Assembly: GCF_026616895.1 (NCBI RefSeq)
Contig: NZ_JANYME010000003.1
Span: 62,001 to 126,000, forward strand
Source: Campylobacter sp. MG1
Lineage (GTDB): Bacteria; Campylobacterota; Campylobacteria; Campylobacterales; Campylobacteraceae
Direction: 5' to 3'
Length of the DNA stretch: 64,000 bases
Within the stretch, counting starts at the first letter, position 1. Every line of letters begins with the position of its first letter. Both the position numbers and the translations under genes were made by a program. A model generated the notes under the pieces. That model saw nothing but the letters and a program-made list of their open reading frames with translations. It searched no databases and was not told where the DNA came from. Below, piece after piece: positions 1 to 7,717 of the stretch.

Positions 1-90
1 TTATCATAACAAAGTCTAAAAATAAATATTAAATATAAGTGTTTAAAAAATGCCAACATTACTAATTTAGGAAGCTTGGCTTCCTTAAAA

Positions 91-582
91 TTATAAATAT
101 TTTTTAATATTTTCAACCCAAGCATTAATTCTTGCTTCGTTTTTATCCCCATCAGCTTTATCAAGGCAAAGTCCTCTTAAAGCTTTTCCAAATTGTAATC
201 TTGAGAATGTGTAGTTATAATCACTTGAGCAAACTTCGCCTATAAATCTTGCTCCACTAAAAGCTAATTTATCATAAAAATCAGCTACACCAGAGCAAAA
301 ACTATCAGGATGTCTTTCTTGTCCGCCAACACCTACGATAGCTACATTTTTATCGCTAAAATCAATAGTATTTAATAATTTTACTTTACTTCCCCAATCA
401 TCAGCCAAAGCACCAAAAAAATAGCTTGAACTCATTAAGATTAAAGTTTTATATTCTGATAATGCGTTTATTTCAACATCTTTAATATTTATAACATCAG
501 CACCAATTTTTGCTGCAATTTGCTCTGCAAAAGCTTTAGTAGTACCACCTTTTGTAGCATAAAAAATACCAACTTTTTTCAT
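91..582 (-). CDS. fldA: Flavodoxin FldA
   Basis: This is a long-chain flavodoxin of 163 residues, a cytoplasmic FMN protein that carries electrons. In Campylobacterota it accepts electrons from pyruvate and 2-oxoglutarate oxidoreductases. The phosphate-binding loop is visible near residues 8-20 (YATKGGTTKAF), the isoalloxazine loops are SSSYFFGALADDW near 52-64 and GVGGQERHPDSF near 84-95, and the C-terminal helix INAWVENI is typical. Length is normal for the family. A clear ribosome site (AGGAG) precedes the ATG. It appears monocistronic; the next gene is divergent. I am confident of the family; the physiological partner is inferred from relatives. Confidence 0.93.
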   Translation of the reverse strand: MKKVGIFYATKGGTTKAFAEQIAAKIGADVINIKDVEINALSEYKTLILMSSSYFFGALADDWGSKVKLLNTIDFSDKNVAIVGVGGQERHPDSFCSGVADFYDKLAFSGARFIGEVCSSDYNYTFSRLQFGKALRGLCLDKADGDKNEARINAWVENIKKYL

Positions 583-680
583 AACTTCTCCTTAAAATTA
601 AAATGTAGTTTCATTGTAGCCTAAATAAGATAATTTTTGTTTTAAATATTTTAAAATTATTTTAAGCTACTTTTAAGATT

Positions 681-696
681 GGGGGGGGGGTATTAT
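681..696 (+). promoter_or_regulatory. Ten-G tract abutting a -10 box (likely phase-variable promoter)
   Basis: A run of ten G residues (681-690) is followed at once by TATTAT (691-696), a good -10 element about 30 bases before the start codon of the TM2 gene. The G run fills the place of the -10/-35 spacer. Homopolymeric G tracts of this length slip during replication in Campylobacter and are known phase-variation switches. A change in length here would alter promoter spacing rather than a reading frame. The promoter role is inferred from position. Confidence 0.6.
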
Positions 697-726
697 ATGG
701 CTTTAATTTTTTATTAAGGAGTGTAA

Positions 727-1077
727 ATGGATACGAATAGTATTTTAATGAGTATTCAAGACAAGTTGCCAAAAGACGGAATGGCTGTAATTAATTTAAG
801 AGAAAAGTTAGGAAGAATGAGCGATGCTGAAAGAAAAAACTTTTCAGATAAACTACTTGCTGCAAAGCTTAAAAATCCTACTACTGGAATTATATGTGCT
901 ATGTTTTATGTAGATAGATTTTATCTTGGCTCTATTGGTTTAGGCATACTTATTTTTATACTCAAATTCATTACTTGTATGTTTGCAATAGGAATTATAT
1001 GGTGGATTATTGATATTATAAATATTGGCAAAAAAGTTAGACAATACAATTATCAACAAATTTTACAAATTATATAA
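727..1077 (+). CDS. TM2-domain membrane protein
   Basis: A small inner-membrane protein of 116 residues. The N-terminal 55 residues are hydrophilic. The C-terminal half has two membrane segments joined by a short loop, with the TM2 hallmarks of an FYLG motif (YVDRFYLG near residue 60) and WWIIDI before the end of the second helix. TM2 proteins have no single known function; many accompany other envelope proteins. It is followed after 9 bases by a small lipoprotein gene, so the two are probably one operon driven by the promoter with the ten-G tract just upstream. Expression may therefore switch on and off. The family call is from motif pattern. Confidence 0.72.
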   Translation: MDTNSILMSIQDKLPKDGMAVINLREKLGRMSDAERKNFSDKLLAAKLKNPTTGIICAMFYVDRFYLGSIGLGILIFILKFITCMFAIGIIWWIIDIINIGKKVRQYNYQQILQII

Positions 1078-1086
1078 GGATATATC

Positions 1087-1404
1087 GTGAAAAAAATATA
1101 TTTTTCTTTAATTGTAGTTAGTGCATTTTGTATAGGTTGTGGTTCTATACCTAGTTGTGATGATGAGAAGGTAACACAGCTTTTAACTGAAATTTTATTA
1201 GAACAATCAAAAACATTAGATGCTTATGATATTTCATATTCAAGTTTTATGACTAATAAAATTGATAAAGAAGTAAAAAAGATAAATTGTACAAACAAAC
1301 TCATATTAAAAGAAACTGAAAATTTTAGTATAGTTAAAGAGATATGGTTAGACTATAGTGCAAGATATACTGATGATGGTATGGTATATGTGGAAGTTTA
1401 TTAA
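1087..1404 (+). CDS. Small lipoprotein, unknown function
   Basis: A 105-residue protein with a GTG start placed behind an AAGGA ribosome site. The N-terminus has a lipoprotein signal peptide: two lysines, a hydrophobic stretch, then FCIGC with the lipidated cysteine at residue 18. The mature part is hydrophilic with two further cysteines (one in PSCDDE, one in INCTNK). I do not recognise a domain. It follows the TM2 gene by 9 bases and is closed by a strong hairpin, so the two form an operon that shares the probably phase-variable promoter. Confidence 0.6.
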   Translation: MKKIYFSLIVVSAFCIGCGSIPSCDDEKVTQLLTEILLEQSKTLDAYDISYSSFMTNKIDKEVKKINCTNKLILKETENFSIVKEIWLDYSARYTDDGMVYVEVY

Positions 1405-1958
1405 TAATTTTGTGTTTAGAATTTGAAATAGGATTTTCCTATTTTGAATTCTTTTTACAAAATTATAAAAAATAAATCATATATTTTTAAAAAATAAAAT
1501 TTTATATTTCATTAATAAAAAAATATTAGTTCACAAAACAAATACAATAAATATTATAATAAACAATTTAAGTTATCATCTTTATAACTATAAATATATT
1601 TAATAATAAATTTTTCAACTATTTAATACTAAAAAAATAAATTTAAATAAAAAATATAAAATTATATATTTGTTATATAAAAGCTAAAAAAAATAAAAAA
1701 TAAATAAAACTTATTTTTAAAAAATGTAATACAAAATTATTTTAAATTTTATAAAAATACTTACAATAGCTTTTAATGATAAAAATATAAAATCATTACT
1801 AAAAAACAAAATAATTTTACTAACAATTATAAAACTTTTTAAAATTTGAACAAAAAAAACCAAAATCAATTTATACTATAAAAGATAACAAAATTAAAAT
1901 TTTTATATTGCATATATTTTTTAAGAAAGACGATTATAATAATTTAAATAAATTATGA
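1405..1958. other. AT-rich gene-less stretch
   Basis: Apart from the terminator at 1418-1452 I see no gene, RNA or strong repeat here. It is almost only A and T with many short poly-A and poly-T runs, as often found beside mobile elements in this group. Confidence 0.5.
1418..1452 (+). terminator. Hairpin terminator of the TM2/lipoprotein operon
   Basis: A 16-bp stem (14 Watson-Crick pairs and two GU pairs) with a TTT loop begins 13 bases after the lipoprotein stop codon and is followed by a T run. It fits an intrinsic terminator. Confidence 0.75.
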
Positions 1959-2642
1959 TTACTCTATTATCAAATAATTAATTATATTTTTATTTTCTTC
2001 TAAATATTTTATAACTCCGTAGTCTTTGTTCTTACAGCTTGTTACAAAATCTTTATATATTGTTTTGTTTTTTAATTTATGTTGATTATTTTTTATATAC
2101 ACTTCACAATCTCCTATAAATTTTCTTATTAGTTCTTGTTTAGGTGGATTTTTATAGCATTTGCATTGTATTAAATGTAGTTCATTGTTTTTATAAGCTA
2201 ATAAATCAATGCCTTTATCGTTCTTTTTATTTATGTAACCATTAGGATATACTTTGTATCCTAAATTTTCATAAAAAGTTTTAATTTTAAATTCGTAATC
2301 TTGTCCTTTTTTGATGTTTTGTTCTTTATTCTTTAAATATTCTTTATAATTTTCTTTTTGTTTGTTTAATTTTTCTTTGAGTTCTTTGTTTTCTTGTTCT
2401 AATTTTTCAATTATCTTTTTGTAATCTTTTTCTAAATCTTTTATAATCTCATATCTTAAATTATCTTTTAAATTTAGCATTATTTCTTTATTTGTTTCTT
2501 CTTTTAGTCTTTGTTTAAATTCGTCTTTAATTTTTACTTGTCCTGCTTTTTCTCGTAATTTTAAAATCTTAGTTTCTGAAAGTGCATATTTTGCTAGTAT
2601 TGCAAAAAATATTATTAATATAATCATAAATAATGTTGCCAT
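1959..2642 (-). CDS. Membrane-anchored Mrr-like restriction endonuclease domain protein
   Basis: A 227-residue protein in three parts. One membrane helix lies at residues 3-21, a lysine/glutamate-rich coiled coil spans roughly 35-115, and the C-terminal 110 residues form an Mrr_cat-type nuclease fold. The fold shows the usual order: GQDYEFKIKTFYENLGYKV, then DKGIDLLA, then LIQCKCY, giving the D-(E/Q)xK catalytic pattern. Such proteins cut DNA, often foreign or modified DNA, but the membrane-anchored coiled-coil type is little studied. It sits about 400 bases outside the left repeat of the tRNA-fMet element, next to a small HTH gene on the same strand. Defence is an inference; the fold call is firm. 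Confidence 0.7.
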   Translation of the reverse strand: MATLFMIILIIFFAILAKYALSETKILKLREKAGQVKIKDEFKQRLKEETNKEIMLNLKDNLRYEIIKDLEKDYKKIIEKLEQENKELKEKLNKQKENYKEYLKNKEQNIKKGQDYEFKIKTFYENLGYKVYPNGYINKKNDKGIDLLAYKNNELHLIQCKCYKNPPKQELIRKFIGDCEVYIKNNQHKLKNKTIYKDFVTSCKNKDYGVIKYLEENKNIINYLIIE

Positions 2643-2744
2643 TTTAATTTCCTAATTTTTTGTTTATTATTTTTAATTTGATTTCAAGTAATATTTTTTT
2701 CTTGTTTTTTTACTTAAAAAAACTTTGTATCATAAAATATAAAT

Positions 2745-2996
2745 TCATTTATTTAATTTTTTCTTTAAAATATCAGCTTTGATGACTGCTGTATAATATT
2801 CTCTTTCTTCTTTACTTAATTGCTCTATTAAAACAAATATTTCTTCATTATCTTTTTTATTATAATTTACTGTATTTTTAGCTACATTATTTTTAAAATC
2901 CATAACAATTTGATATAAATTAGGTTTGTATTTTTTCCAATTGTAAAGTGTTTGTATTGATGTATCTATAAAACTACATAATTCAATATTTGTCAT
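2745..2996 (-). CDS. Small helix-turn-helix protein
   Basis: An 83-residue protein whose first 40 residues look like a DNA-binding helix-turn-helix: TNIELCSFIDTSIQTLYNWK resembles the recognition-helix pattern of phage and plasmid regulators. The rest is charged and helical. It lies about 100 bases upstream of the Mrr-like gene on the same strand and 40 bases outside the left tRNA repeat. It may regulate the nuclease or be a remnant of an earlier integration. Not assigned to a named family. Confidence 0.5.
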   Translation of the reverse strand: MTNIELCSFIDTSIQTLYNWKKYKPNLYQIVMDFKNNVAKNTVNYNKKDNEEIFVLIEQLSKEEREYYTAVIKADILKKKLNK

Positions 2997-3036
2997 ATTT
3001 TAACCTTAAAGATTTATAAAACGAATGCTTTTTTAC

Positions 3037-3081
3037 TGGTTGCGAAAGGTGGATTTGAACCACCGACCTTCGGGTTATGAG
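3037..3081. repeat. attL: 45-bp copy of the tRNA-fMet 3' end
   Basis: Identical over 45 bp to 6129-6173. It holds the tRNA 3' half from the anticodon loop to CCA but lacks the 5' half, so it is not a tRNA gene. Confidence 0.92.
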
Positions 3082-3152
3082 AAATATATGTCTCTGTTTA
3101 TCTAATATTTATTATTTAATTAATCTTTATTAATAACCAATAAGGATTTAAA

Positions 3153-3443
3153 ATGTTAAAAAAGAAAAAACGAAAAATTAAAGAATATGAATATTTTCAA
3201 TTTAATCAAGAGACTATTAATGAAGTTGAAACGCTTTTTAATGACATTTTAAGTAATGATGATTTGCATTCTAAATTATTATATTTAAATATGCTTACAA
3301 GCTCTTTTATTGAAAACAATGTTTCAAATTCTTTATATTCTTATAATGAAATTATGTGTGGTATTTATATCTTATCAAAAAAAATAAAAAATAAAGAATT
3401 ATTTATTAAACATAAGTTTTTAAGGTTTCCTAAAGGTTTTTAA
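3153..3443 (+). CDS. Hypothetical protein of the tRNA-fMet element
   Basis: A 96-residue basic protein, starting with a lysine/arginine cluster (KKKKRKIKEYEYF). The rest is helical with no recognised motif. It is the first gene of the element, begins 71 bases inside attL behind an AAGGA ribosome site, and its stop codon is one base before the TTG start of the Rep gene. That coupling suggests a helper or regulator of replication. Function unknown. Confidence 0.6.
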   Translation: MLKKKKRKIKEYEYFQFNQETINEVETLFNDILSNDDLHSKLLYLNMLTSSFIENNVSNSLYSYNEIMCGIYILSKKIKNKELFIKHKFLRFPKGF

Positions 3444-3444
3444 A

Positions 3445-4587
3445 TTGAATAAATATTCTATTAGTGATGATGATTTAATCTATTGTCAAAAAAAGCTTTT
3501 AAAAACTTTTACATTCCAAAAATGTGCTAAGTTGAAAAATAATTCTAATGACGAAAAATTAAGCATTTTTGATATATCATATAATGCTAATATTAATATA
3601 AAATACTCTTATGAATTACTTAATATAATTGATTTATATGGTTCTTATAATCAATGTATTTTAACATATATTCCTATCTTTATTACTATTACTTTAGATG
3701 GTTGTTATCGTAGAATGCTTAAGGGTGATTATAAAGAGTTTAACGAAACTAGATTAAATAATGAAATCCCTAAATATTTAAGATATAAATATGATTTAAA
3801 AAAGCCTTTAAATATCAAAGACTGCTATAATATATTAAATTATCAGCATAAAAAAATGCGTGATAGATATCTTAACAAATATAAAAATATTTGTCACGAT
3901 TTTATAAAAGTTCCAGAGCCACATAAAAACGGAGTTCCTCATCTACATTGTTTATGGTTCGTTCCTAATGATGAAAACCTTATAAAATATTTAAGAAAAA
4001 TATTTAAAGAATGTTGTCCTGCTCCCCAAAATCATACTCAAAAAGGTTTATCTAAGGAACAAATATTAAAAGGCGATACTCAAGGCTTTCAAACAAATAT
4101 TAACGACACTTGTGCTTATATTACTAAGTATATTTTTAAAACATTTAGAAATATACATAATAAAGACTATAAAATTAACAAGTTGCACGCTTGGTATATT
4201 AATTATAAAATTAGGCGTTTTACTCGTTCACATTTAAAAACTTGTAATAATTATCGTTTTCCTATTATTGTTTATCGTAAAATAAGACATCATCTTATTA
4301 ACTTAGGTTATAAAGACTTATCTGATTGTTTTTTTGCTTTTTTTAGTAATGAAAAATGTTTTATTAATTATAATTTAAATCGTAAAAAGGGCGATATTTA
4401 TATTAATATATCTTTATTAGGAAAAACTATATCTTATACTAAACAACAAACAATTATAAATCATTATGGTGATAATAATAAGATATATAAACAAGACATT
4501 ATTAAAAATAATACTTATGTATTAGATTATGATAAAAATTTAAATAAAGATGTTTATGATATATATTATCATAGTTTTGTATCATAG
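3445..4587 (+). CDS. HUH-family rolling-circle replication initiator (phage gpA-like)
   Basis: A 380-residue Rep protein. All three rolling-circle motifs are visible in order: motif I FITITLDG near residues 77-84, motif II PHLHCLWF near 164-171 (the metal-binding His-x-His pair), and motif III CAYITKYIFK near 223-232 with two tyrosines four residues apart. The YxxKY form matches superfamily I replication proteins such as phage phiX174 gpA, which nick one strand, attach covalently and start rolling-circle synthesis. The start is TTG, one base after the preceding stop codon; no ATG is available nearby. It is followed by the integrase. A coat protein is absent. Assignment rests on motifs; the exact family is not certain. 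Confidence 0.78.
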   Translation: MNKYSISDDDLIYCQKKLLKTFTFQKCAKLKNNSNDEKLSIFDISYNANINIKYSYELLNIIDLYGSYNQCILTYIPIFITITLDGCYRRMLKGDYKEFNETRLNNEIPKYLRYKYDLKKPLNIKDCYNILNYQHKKMRDRYLNKYKNICHDFIKVPEPHKNGVPHLHCLWFVPNDENLIKYLRKIFKECCPAPQNHTQKGLSKEQILKGDTQGFQTNINDTCAYITKYIFKTFRNIHNKDYKINKLHAWYINYKIRRFTRSHLKTCNNYRFPIIVYRKIRHHLINLGYKDLSDCFFAFFSNEKCFINYNLNRKKGDIYINISLLGKTISYTKQQTIINHYGDNNKIYKQDIIKNNTYVLDYDKNLNKDVYDIYYHSFVS

Positions 4588-4599
4588 AAAGGATTTTTA

Positions 4600-5484
4600 A
4601 TGTTATTAAAAGAATTGTTTATAATTTATTTTGATATGTATTCAAATACTTTAAAGCCTACTACATATTTAAGTAATTACCATACCTATTTAAAACATTT
4701 TAATGAAACCGAAATCGGTAATAAAAACTTAAATGATATTGATTTTATTTATTTACAAACATTTGCAAATAATTTATTAAATCAAGGCTATAAGCCTAAG
4801 ACTGTAAAAAATATATTATCCATATTAAATACAGCTTTAGAATTAGGCGAACGATTGAAAGAAGTTAATAAAAATTATTGTAATTTAGTTAAATTACCTA
4901 GATTTGATAATAAAGTCTATTTTAGACATAGCACAGAAATACAACAAGATATTATAAAATCTATAATTTATAATGATAATAAATATAAAGATATATTTTT
5001 ATTTTTATTACACGGTAGGAGAAAAAACGAAGTTTTAAGCATTAAATGGGAGGATGTAGATTTTGATAATGAAAGCTATGTAATACGCTCTGAAAATTGT
5101 AAAATCTCTAAAAGCTTAGAATATTCATTAACTCCACTTTTAAAGTATAGATTAAAAGAACATTATAAATATACCTTGTTTAATTCTCCTAAAGATTATA
5201 TTTTTACAAACCCCGACACAGGCAATAAATACATTGATTTACGCCGTGCTTGGAATAACTTTTTAAAGCTTAATAATTTACCTAAAATGAGATTACACGA
5301 CATAAGACATTTAATCGGCACTTATGCGATTAATCATTTAGGACTTAGTATGGAAAGCGTTATGCTTACTTTAGGTCATTCAAATATAAGCACAACACAC
5401 AATTATCTAACACGAAATAAAAACTTTTCAAAAATTGTAATAAACAGCATTTTAGAAAGTGTAATAACGCCTTTAAACTCTTAA
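4600..5484 (+). CDS. Tyrosine recombinase / integrase
   Basis: A 294-residue phage-type integrase. The N-terminal 100 residues form the SAM-like core-binding domain (TYLSNYHTYLKHF). The catalytic domain has the active-site arginine in LHGRRKNEVLSIKW near residue 141, the lysine in the following beta region, HDIRH near 233-237, GHSNISTTHNYL near 258-269 with the second histidine and the nucleophile tyrosine. All active-site positions appear intact. It lies 12 bases after the Rep gene and inside the two 45-bp tRNA-fMet repeats, so it is the enzyme that inserts and excises this element at the tRNA gene. Confidence 0.92.
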   Translation: MLLKELFIIYFDMYSNTLKPTTYLSNYHTYLKHFNETEIGNKNLNDIDFIYLQTFANNLLNQGYKPKTVKNILSILNTALELGERLKEVNKNYCNLVKLPRFDNKVYFRHSTEIQQDIIKSIIYNDNKYKDIFLFLLHGRRKNEVLSIKWEDVDFDNESYVIRSENCKISKSLEYSLTPLLKYRLKEHYKYTLFNSPKDYIFTNPDTGNKYIDLRRAWNNFLKLNNLPKMRLHDIRHLIGTYAINHLGLSMESVMLTLGHSNISTTHNYLTRNKNFSKIVINSILESVITPLNS

Positions 5485-5517
5485 TAATTTTTATATATTT
5501 GTGTATGTAGGGGGGGG

Positions 5518-5615
5518 TATGGGGGACTCCCCCATAAAGGCTTTTGTGGTATTCACACAAAAGCCGGAGCAAAAAAATGCGTAGCATTTTTTTTAAGTTA
5601 GGTCTTTGACCTAAC
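5518..5615. other. Cluster of four perfect hairpins (candidate replication origin)
   Basis: Four inverted repeats follow one another in under 100 bases. Stems: 5518-5525 with 5529-5536 (8 bp, 3-base loop); 5539-5548 with 5556-5565 (10 bp, 7-base loop); 5571-5580 with 5584-5593 (10 bp, 3-base loop); 5597-5604 with 5608-5615 (8 bp, 3-base loop). A G8 run (5510-5517) precedes them. One or more may end transcription of the integrase operon, but a row of four suits a single- or double-strand origin of the rolling-circle Rep. Stems are seen; the role is inferred. Confidence 0.6.
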
Positions 5616-6128
5616 CCCATAAAAAATTAAAAATCTTAAAAACTCTATTTATTTTAAAAAAGTATTTATTCCCTTTCTTAATAGCCCTTTAAAATCGTTT
5701 TAACGCCAAAAGCATATAAACCTACTCTTAACGCTTTAAAACGCCAAATTTTTAACGCTAGGTGGTTTAAAATGTATATTTAAAATCTATGCTAAATAAC
5801 TAAAAAAGAATTAAGAGCATAAGCAAGGGCGGGGGCGTTAGCCCACGCCATTGCTTTGCTCCTTGTCTTATTTATACAATTTTGCGAGATTTTAAAAAAT
5901 CCCCCTTAAACACTGATATAATCGTTATTTTATTCTTTAAGTTTTCTTTAAGAAAACACCCCATTTTTACCCATTTTTTAAGTTAGCTCTAATAACAATT
6001 ATCAAAAAAATAATTATATACTTTTAAGAATAAATTAAGTTTTAAAATGTTATGATTGCAAAATTTAAAAATAATAAGATATTATTATTAAGATTAATTA
6101 TATAAATAGCGATTAAACGCCCGTGAAA
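5616..6128. other. Gene-less right part of the tRNA-fMet element
   Basis: No gene is seen. Four AACGC(C/T) repeats occur at about 5702, 5730, 5740 and 5754, and a GC-rich patch near 5826-5865 is partly self-complementary. These may bind Rep or integrase. The stretch then runs into the right attachment repeat. Confidence 0.45.
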
Positions 6129-6173
6129 TGGTTGCGAAAGGTGGATTTGAACCACCGACCTTCGGGTTATGAG
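6129..6173. repeat. attR: 45-bp tRNA-fMet 3' end
   Basis: Right-hand copy of the direct repeat at 3037-3081; it is part of the intact tRNA gene. Confidence 0.92.
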
Positions 6174-6204
6174 CCCGACGAGCTAACCACTGCTCTATTT
6201 CGCG
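6129..6204 (-). tRNA. tRNA-fMet (initiator, anticodon CAT)
   Basis: A complete cloverleaf read on the minus strand, with encoded CCA. The first acceptor pair is a C-A mismatch and the anticodon stem has three consecutive GC pairs, both diagnostic of the initiator tRNA. The 3' 45 bases are the attachment site of the neighbouring element, which restores the gene on integration. Confidence 0.95.
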
Positions 6205-6216
6205 TTAAAGAAAGGG

Positions 6217-6291
6217 TGGATGGGGTAAGAGGATTCGAACCTCTGGATGACAGGACCAAAACCTGTTGCCTTACCGCTTGGCGATACCCCA
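6217..6291 (-). tRNA. tRNA-Gln (anticodon TTG), copy 1
   Basis: A 75-base cloverleaf with TTG anticodon and encoded CCA on the minus strand. It lies 12 bases from tRNA-fMet. It is identical to the gene at 6463-6537. Confidence 0.93.
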
Positions 6292-6462
6292 ATGCAAAAT
6301 AAAGATGAAATTATATATTAAAAATAAATATTTGTCAAGTATTTTTTAAAAAATATTTTAAAATATCAAAATAAAATTTAAAATCATACAATAAAACTAA
6401 ACATATAAATGTGCGTTCAATAAAACAAAAAATATTTATTTAAAATATTAATGTACTTAAAA

Positions 6463-6537
6463 TGGATGGGGTAAGAGGATTCGAACCTCTGGATGACAGG
6501 ACCAAAACCTGTTGCCTTACCGCTTGGCGATACCCCA
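6463..6537 (-). tRNA. tRNA-Gln (anticodon TTG), copy 2
   Basis: Identical to copy 1. The identity continues beyond the 5' end for 27 bases, so the whole unit was duplicated. Confidence 0.93.
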
Positions 6538-6564
6538 ATGCAAAATAAAGATGAAATTATATAT
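6463..6564. repeat. Second copy of a 102-bp tRNA-Gln unit
   Basis: Positions 6463-6564 repeat 6217-6318 base for base: the tRNA plus 27 bases upstream of it (probably its promoter). The copies are 246 bases apart and the sequence between them is not duplicated. Confidence 0.88.
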
Positions 6565-6721
6565 AAAAATAATATTTTGTCAATAATATAAATATTTTTT
6601 ATTAAAAATAATAATAAAAATGGTGAATTTAAATAAATTTAATAATATTTTTTAAAACTAAGCATTTATAAATAATTTTAATTTAAACTTCGTTATTAAT
6701 TTAATTATAGAAAGGAAAAAA

Positions 6722-7717
6722 ATGTCTTTTATAAGTATAGAAGAAGGAATTAAAGAATTAAAAAAAGGCAATATGTTAATAATGTTAGATGCTGAAGATA
6801 GAGAAAATGAAGGTGATTTAATATTTCCTGTAGATTTTAGTACACCTGATAAGGTAAATTTTACGCTTAGTTATGCTAGAGGTGTTGTATGTGTAGCTTT
6901 AGACAAGAAAATAGCTGAACATTTTGAATTACCGTTAATGGTACCGAAAAATACTTCAAATCATGAAACTGCTTTTACAATAACAGTAGATAGTAAAAAT
7001 GCTACTACAGGGGTAAGTGCAAGTGAAAGGAATGAAACTATTAAAATATTTGCAAATCCTAATGCAAATGCAAATGATTTTGTAAGACCTGGACATATCA
7101 ATCCTCTAATAGCAAAAGATGGTGGGGTATTAGTTCGTACTGGACATACCGAAGGAACAGTTGATATGTGCCGTATAGCTGGATTAACTCCTGCTTGTGT
7201 AATCTGTGAAATTATGAATGAAGATGGCACAATGGCAAGAAGAGATGATTTGATTAAATTTGGAAAAGAACATGATATTAAGCTTATTACTATTGAAGAC
7301 TTAATTAAATATCGCCTAAAAAATGAAAGTTTAATAAATAAAATAAATGAAGAAAAAACACAACTACTGCATAACAATGTAACAAAAATTTCATATAAAG
7401 ATTTTTTAGGGCATATTCATACTGTTTTCAAATTTAATGGCGAAAAAGAAAAAAACTTAGTTAAGTTTTATAAAAGCTCATCGGATTTAAATATATTAAA
7501 TTCTGAAAAATTAGAAGATACACTAAATGCTATTGATATCCTTAGAAAAAATGGTGGAATGCTAATATTCATGGAAGGTCAAAAAAGTGATGATAAAAAC
7601 TACGGCATAGGAGCACAAATTTTAAAAGATTTAGGTGTTGATAATTTTGAATTATTAGGAACTTCTAGTCAATTTGCAGCACTTAGCGGATTTGGGCTTA
7701 ATATTAAAAATATTTAA
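6722..7717 (+). CDS. ribBA: RibBA: 3,4-dihydroxy-2-butanone 4-phosphate synthase with degenerate GTP cyclohydrolase II domain
   Basis: A riboflavin biosynthesis protein of 331 residues. The N-terminal 200 residues are a standard RibB domain that makes dihydroxybutanone phosphate from ribulose 5-phosphate, with DAEDRENEGD near residues 24-33 and RTGHTEGTVDM near 138-148. The C-terminal 120 residues align to GTP cyclohydrolase II only by its last part (YGIGAQILKDLGV near 298). The three zinc cysteines and the arginine motif are missing, so this half is unlikely to open GTP; a separate RibA should exist elsewhere. An AAAGGA ribosome site precedes the ATG. The stop codon overlaps a terminator, and the 3' end is repeated just downstream. 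Confidence 0.88.
   Translation: MSFISIEEGIKELKKGNMLIMLDAEDRENEGDLIFPVDFSTPDKVNFTLSYARGVVCVALDKKIAEHFELPLMVPKNTSNHETAFTITVDSKNATTGVSASERNETIKIFANPNANANDFVRPGHINPLIAKDGGVLVRTGHTEGTVDMCRIAGLTPACVICEIMNEDGTMARRDDLIKFGKEHDIKLITIEDLIKYRLKNESLINKINEEKTQLLHNNVTKISYKDFLGHIHTVFKFNGEKEKNLVKFYKSSSDLNILNSEKLEDTLNAIDILRKNGGMLIFMEGQKSDDKNYGIGAQILKDLGVDNFELLGTSSQFAALSGFGLNIKNI

Larger units (their letters stand above)
3037..6128. mobile_element. 3.1 kb element integrated at tRNA-fMet
   Basis: The element is bounded by a 45-bp perfect direct repeat (3037-3081 and 6129-6173). The right copy is the 3' end of an intact initiator tRNA gene and the left copy is a detached duplicate of it. Inside are three genes on one strand (unknown 96-residue protein, HUH replication initiator, tyrosine integrase), then about 640 bases without genes that hold four perfect hairpins and short AACGC-type repeats. 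No capsid, relaxase or secretion gene is present. It may be an integrated rolling-circle plasmid or a phage satellite. Size, repeats and integrase are seen; replication as a circle is inferred. Confidence 0.88.

Noticed and set aside
3037-3081. A second tRNA-Met gene
   Set aside because: Only the 3' half is present; the 5' half is missing, so it is an attachment-site copy.
5510-5517. G8 run as a phase-variation switch
   Set aside because: It lies after the last gene of the element and before hairpins; no promoter or frame depends on it that I can see.
5366-5620. Open frame on the minus strand over the integrase end
   Set aside because: It overlaps the integrase C-terminus and runs through the hairpin cluster; no ribosome site or protein-like pattern.
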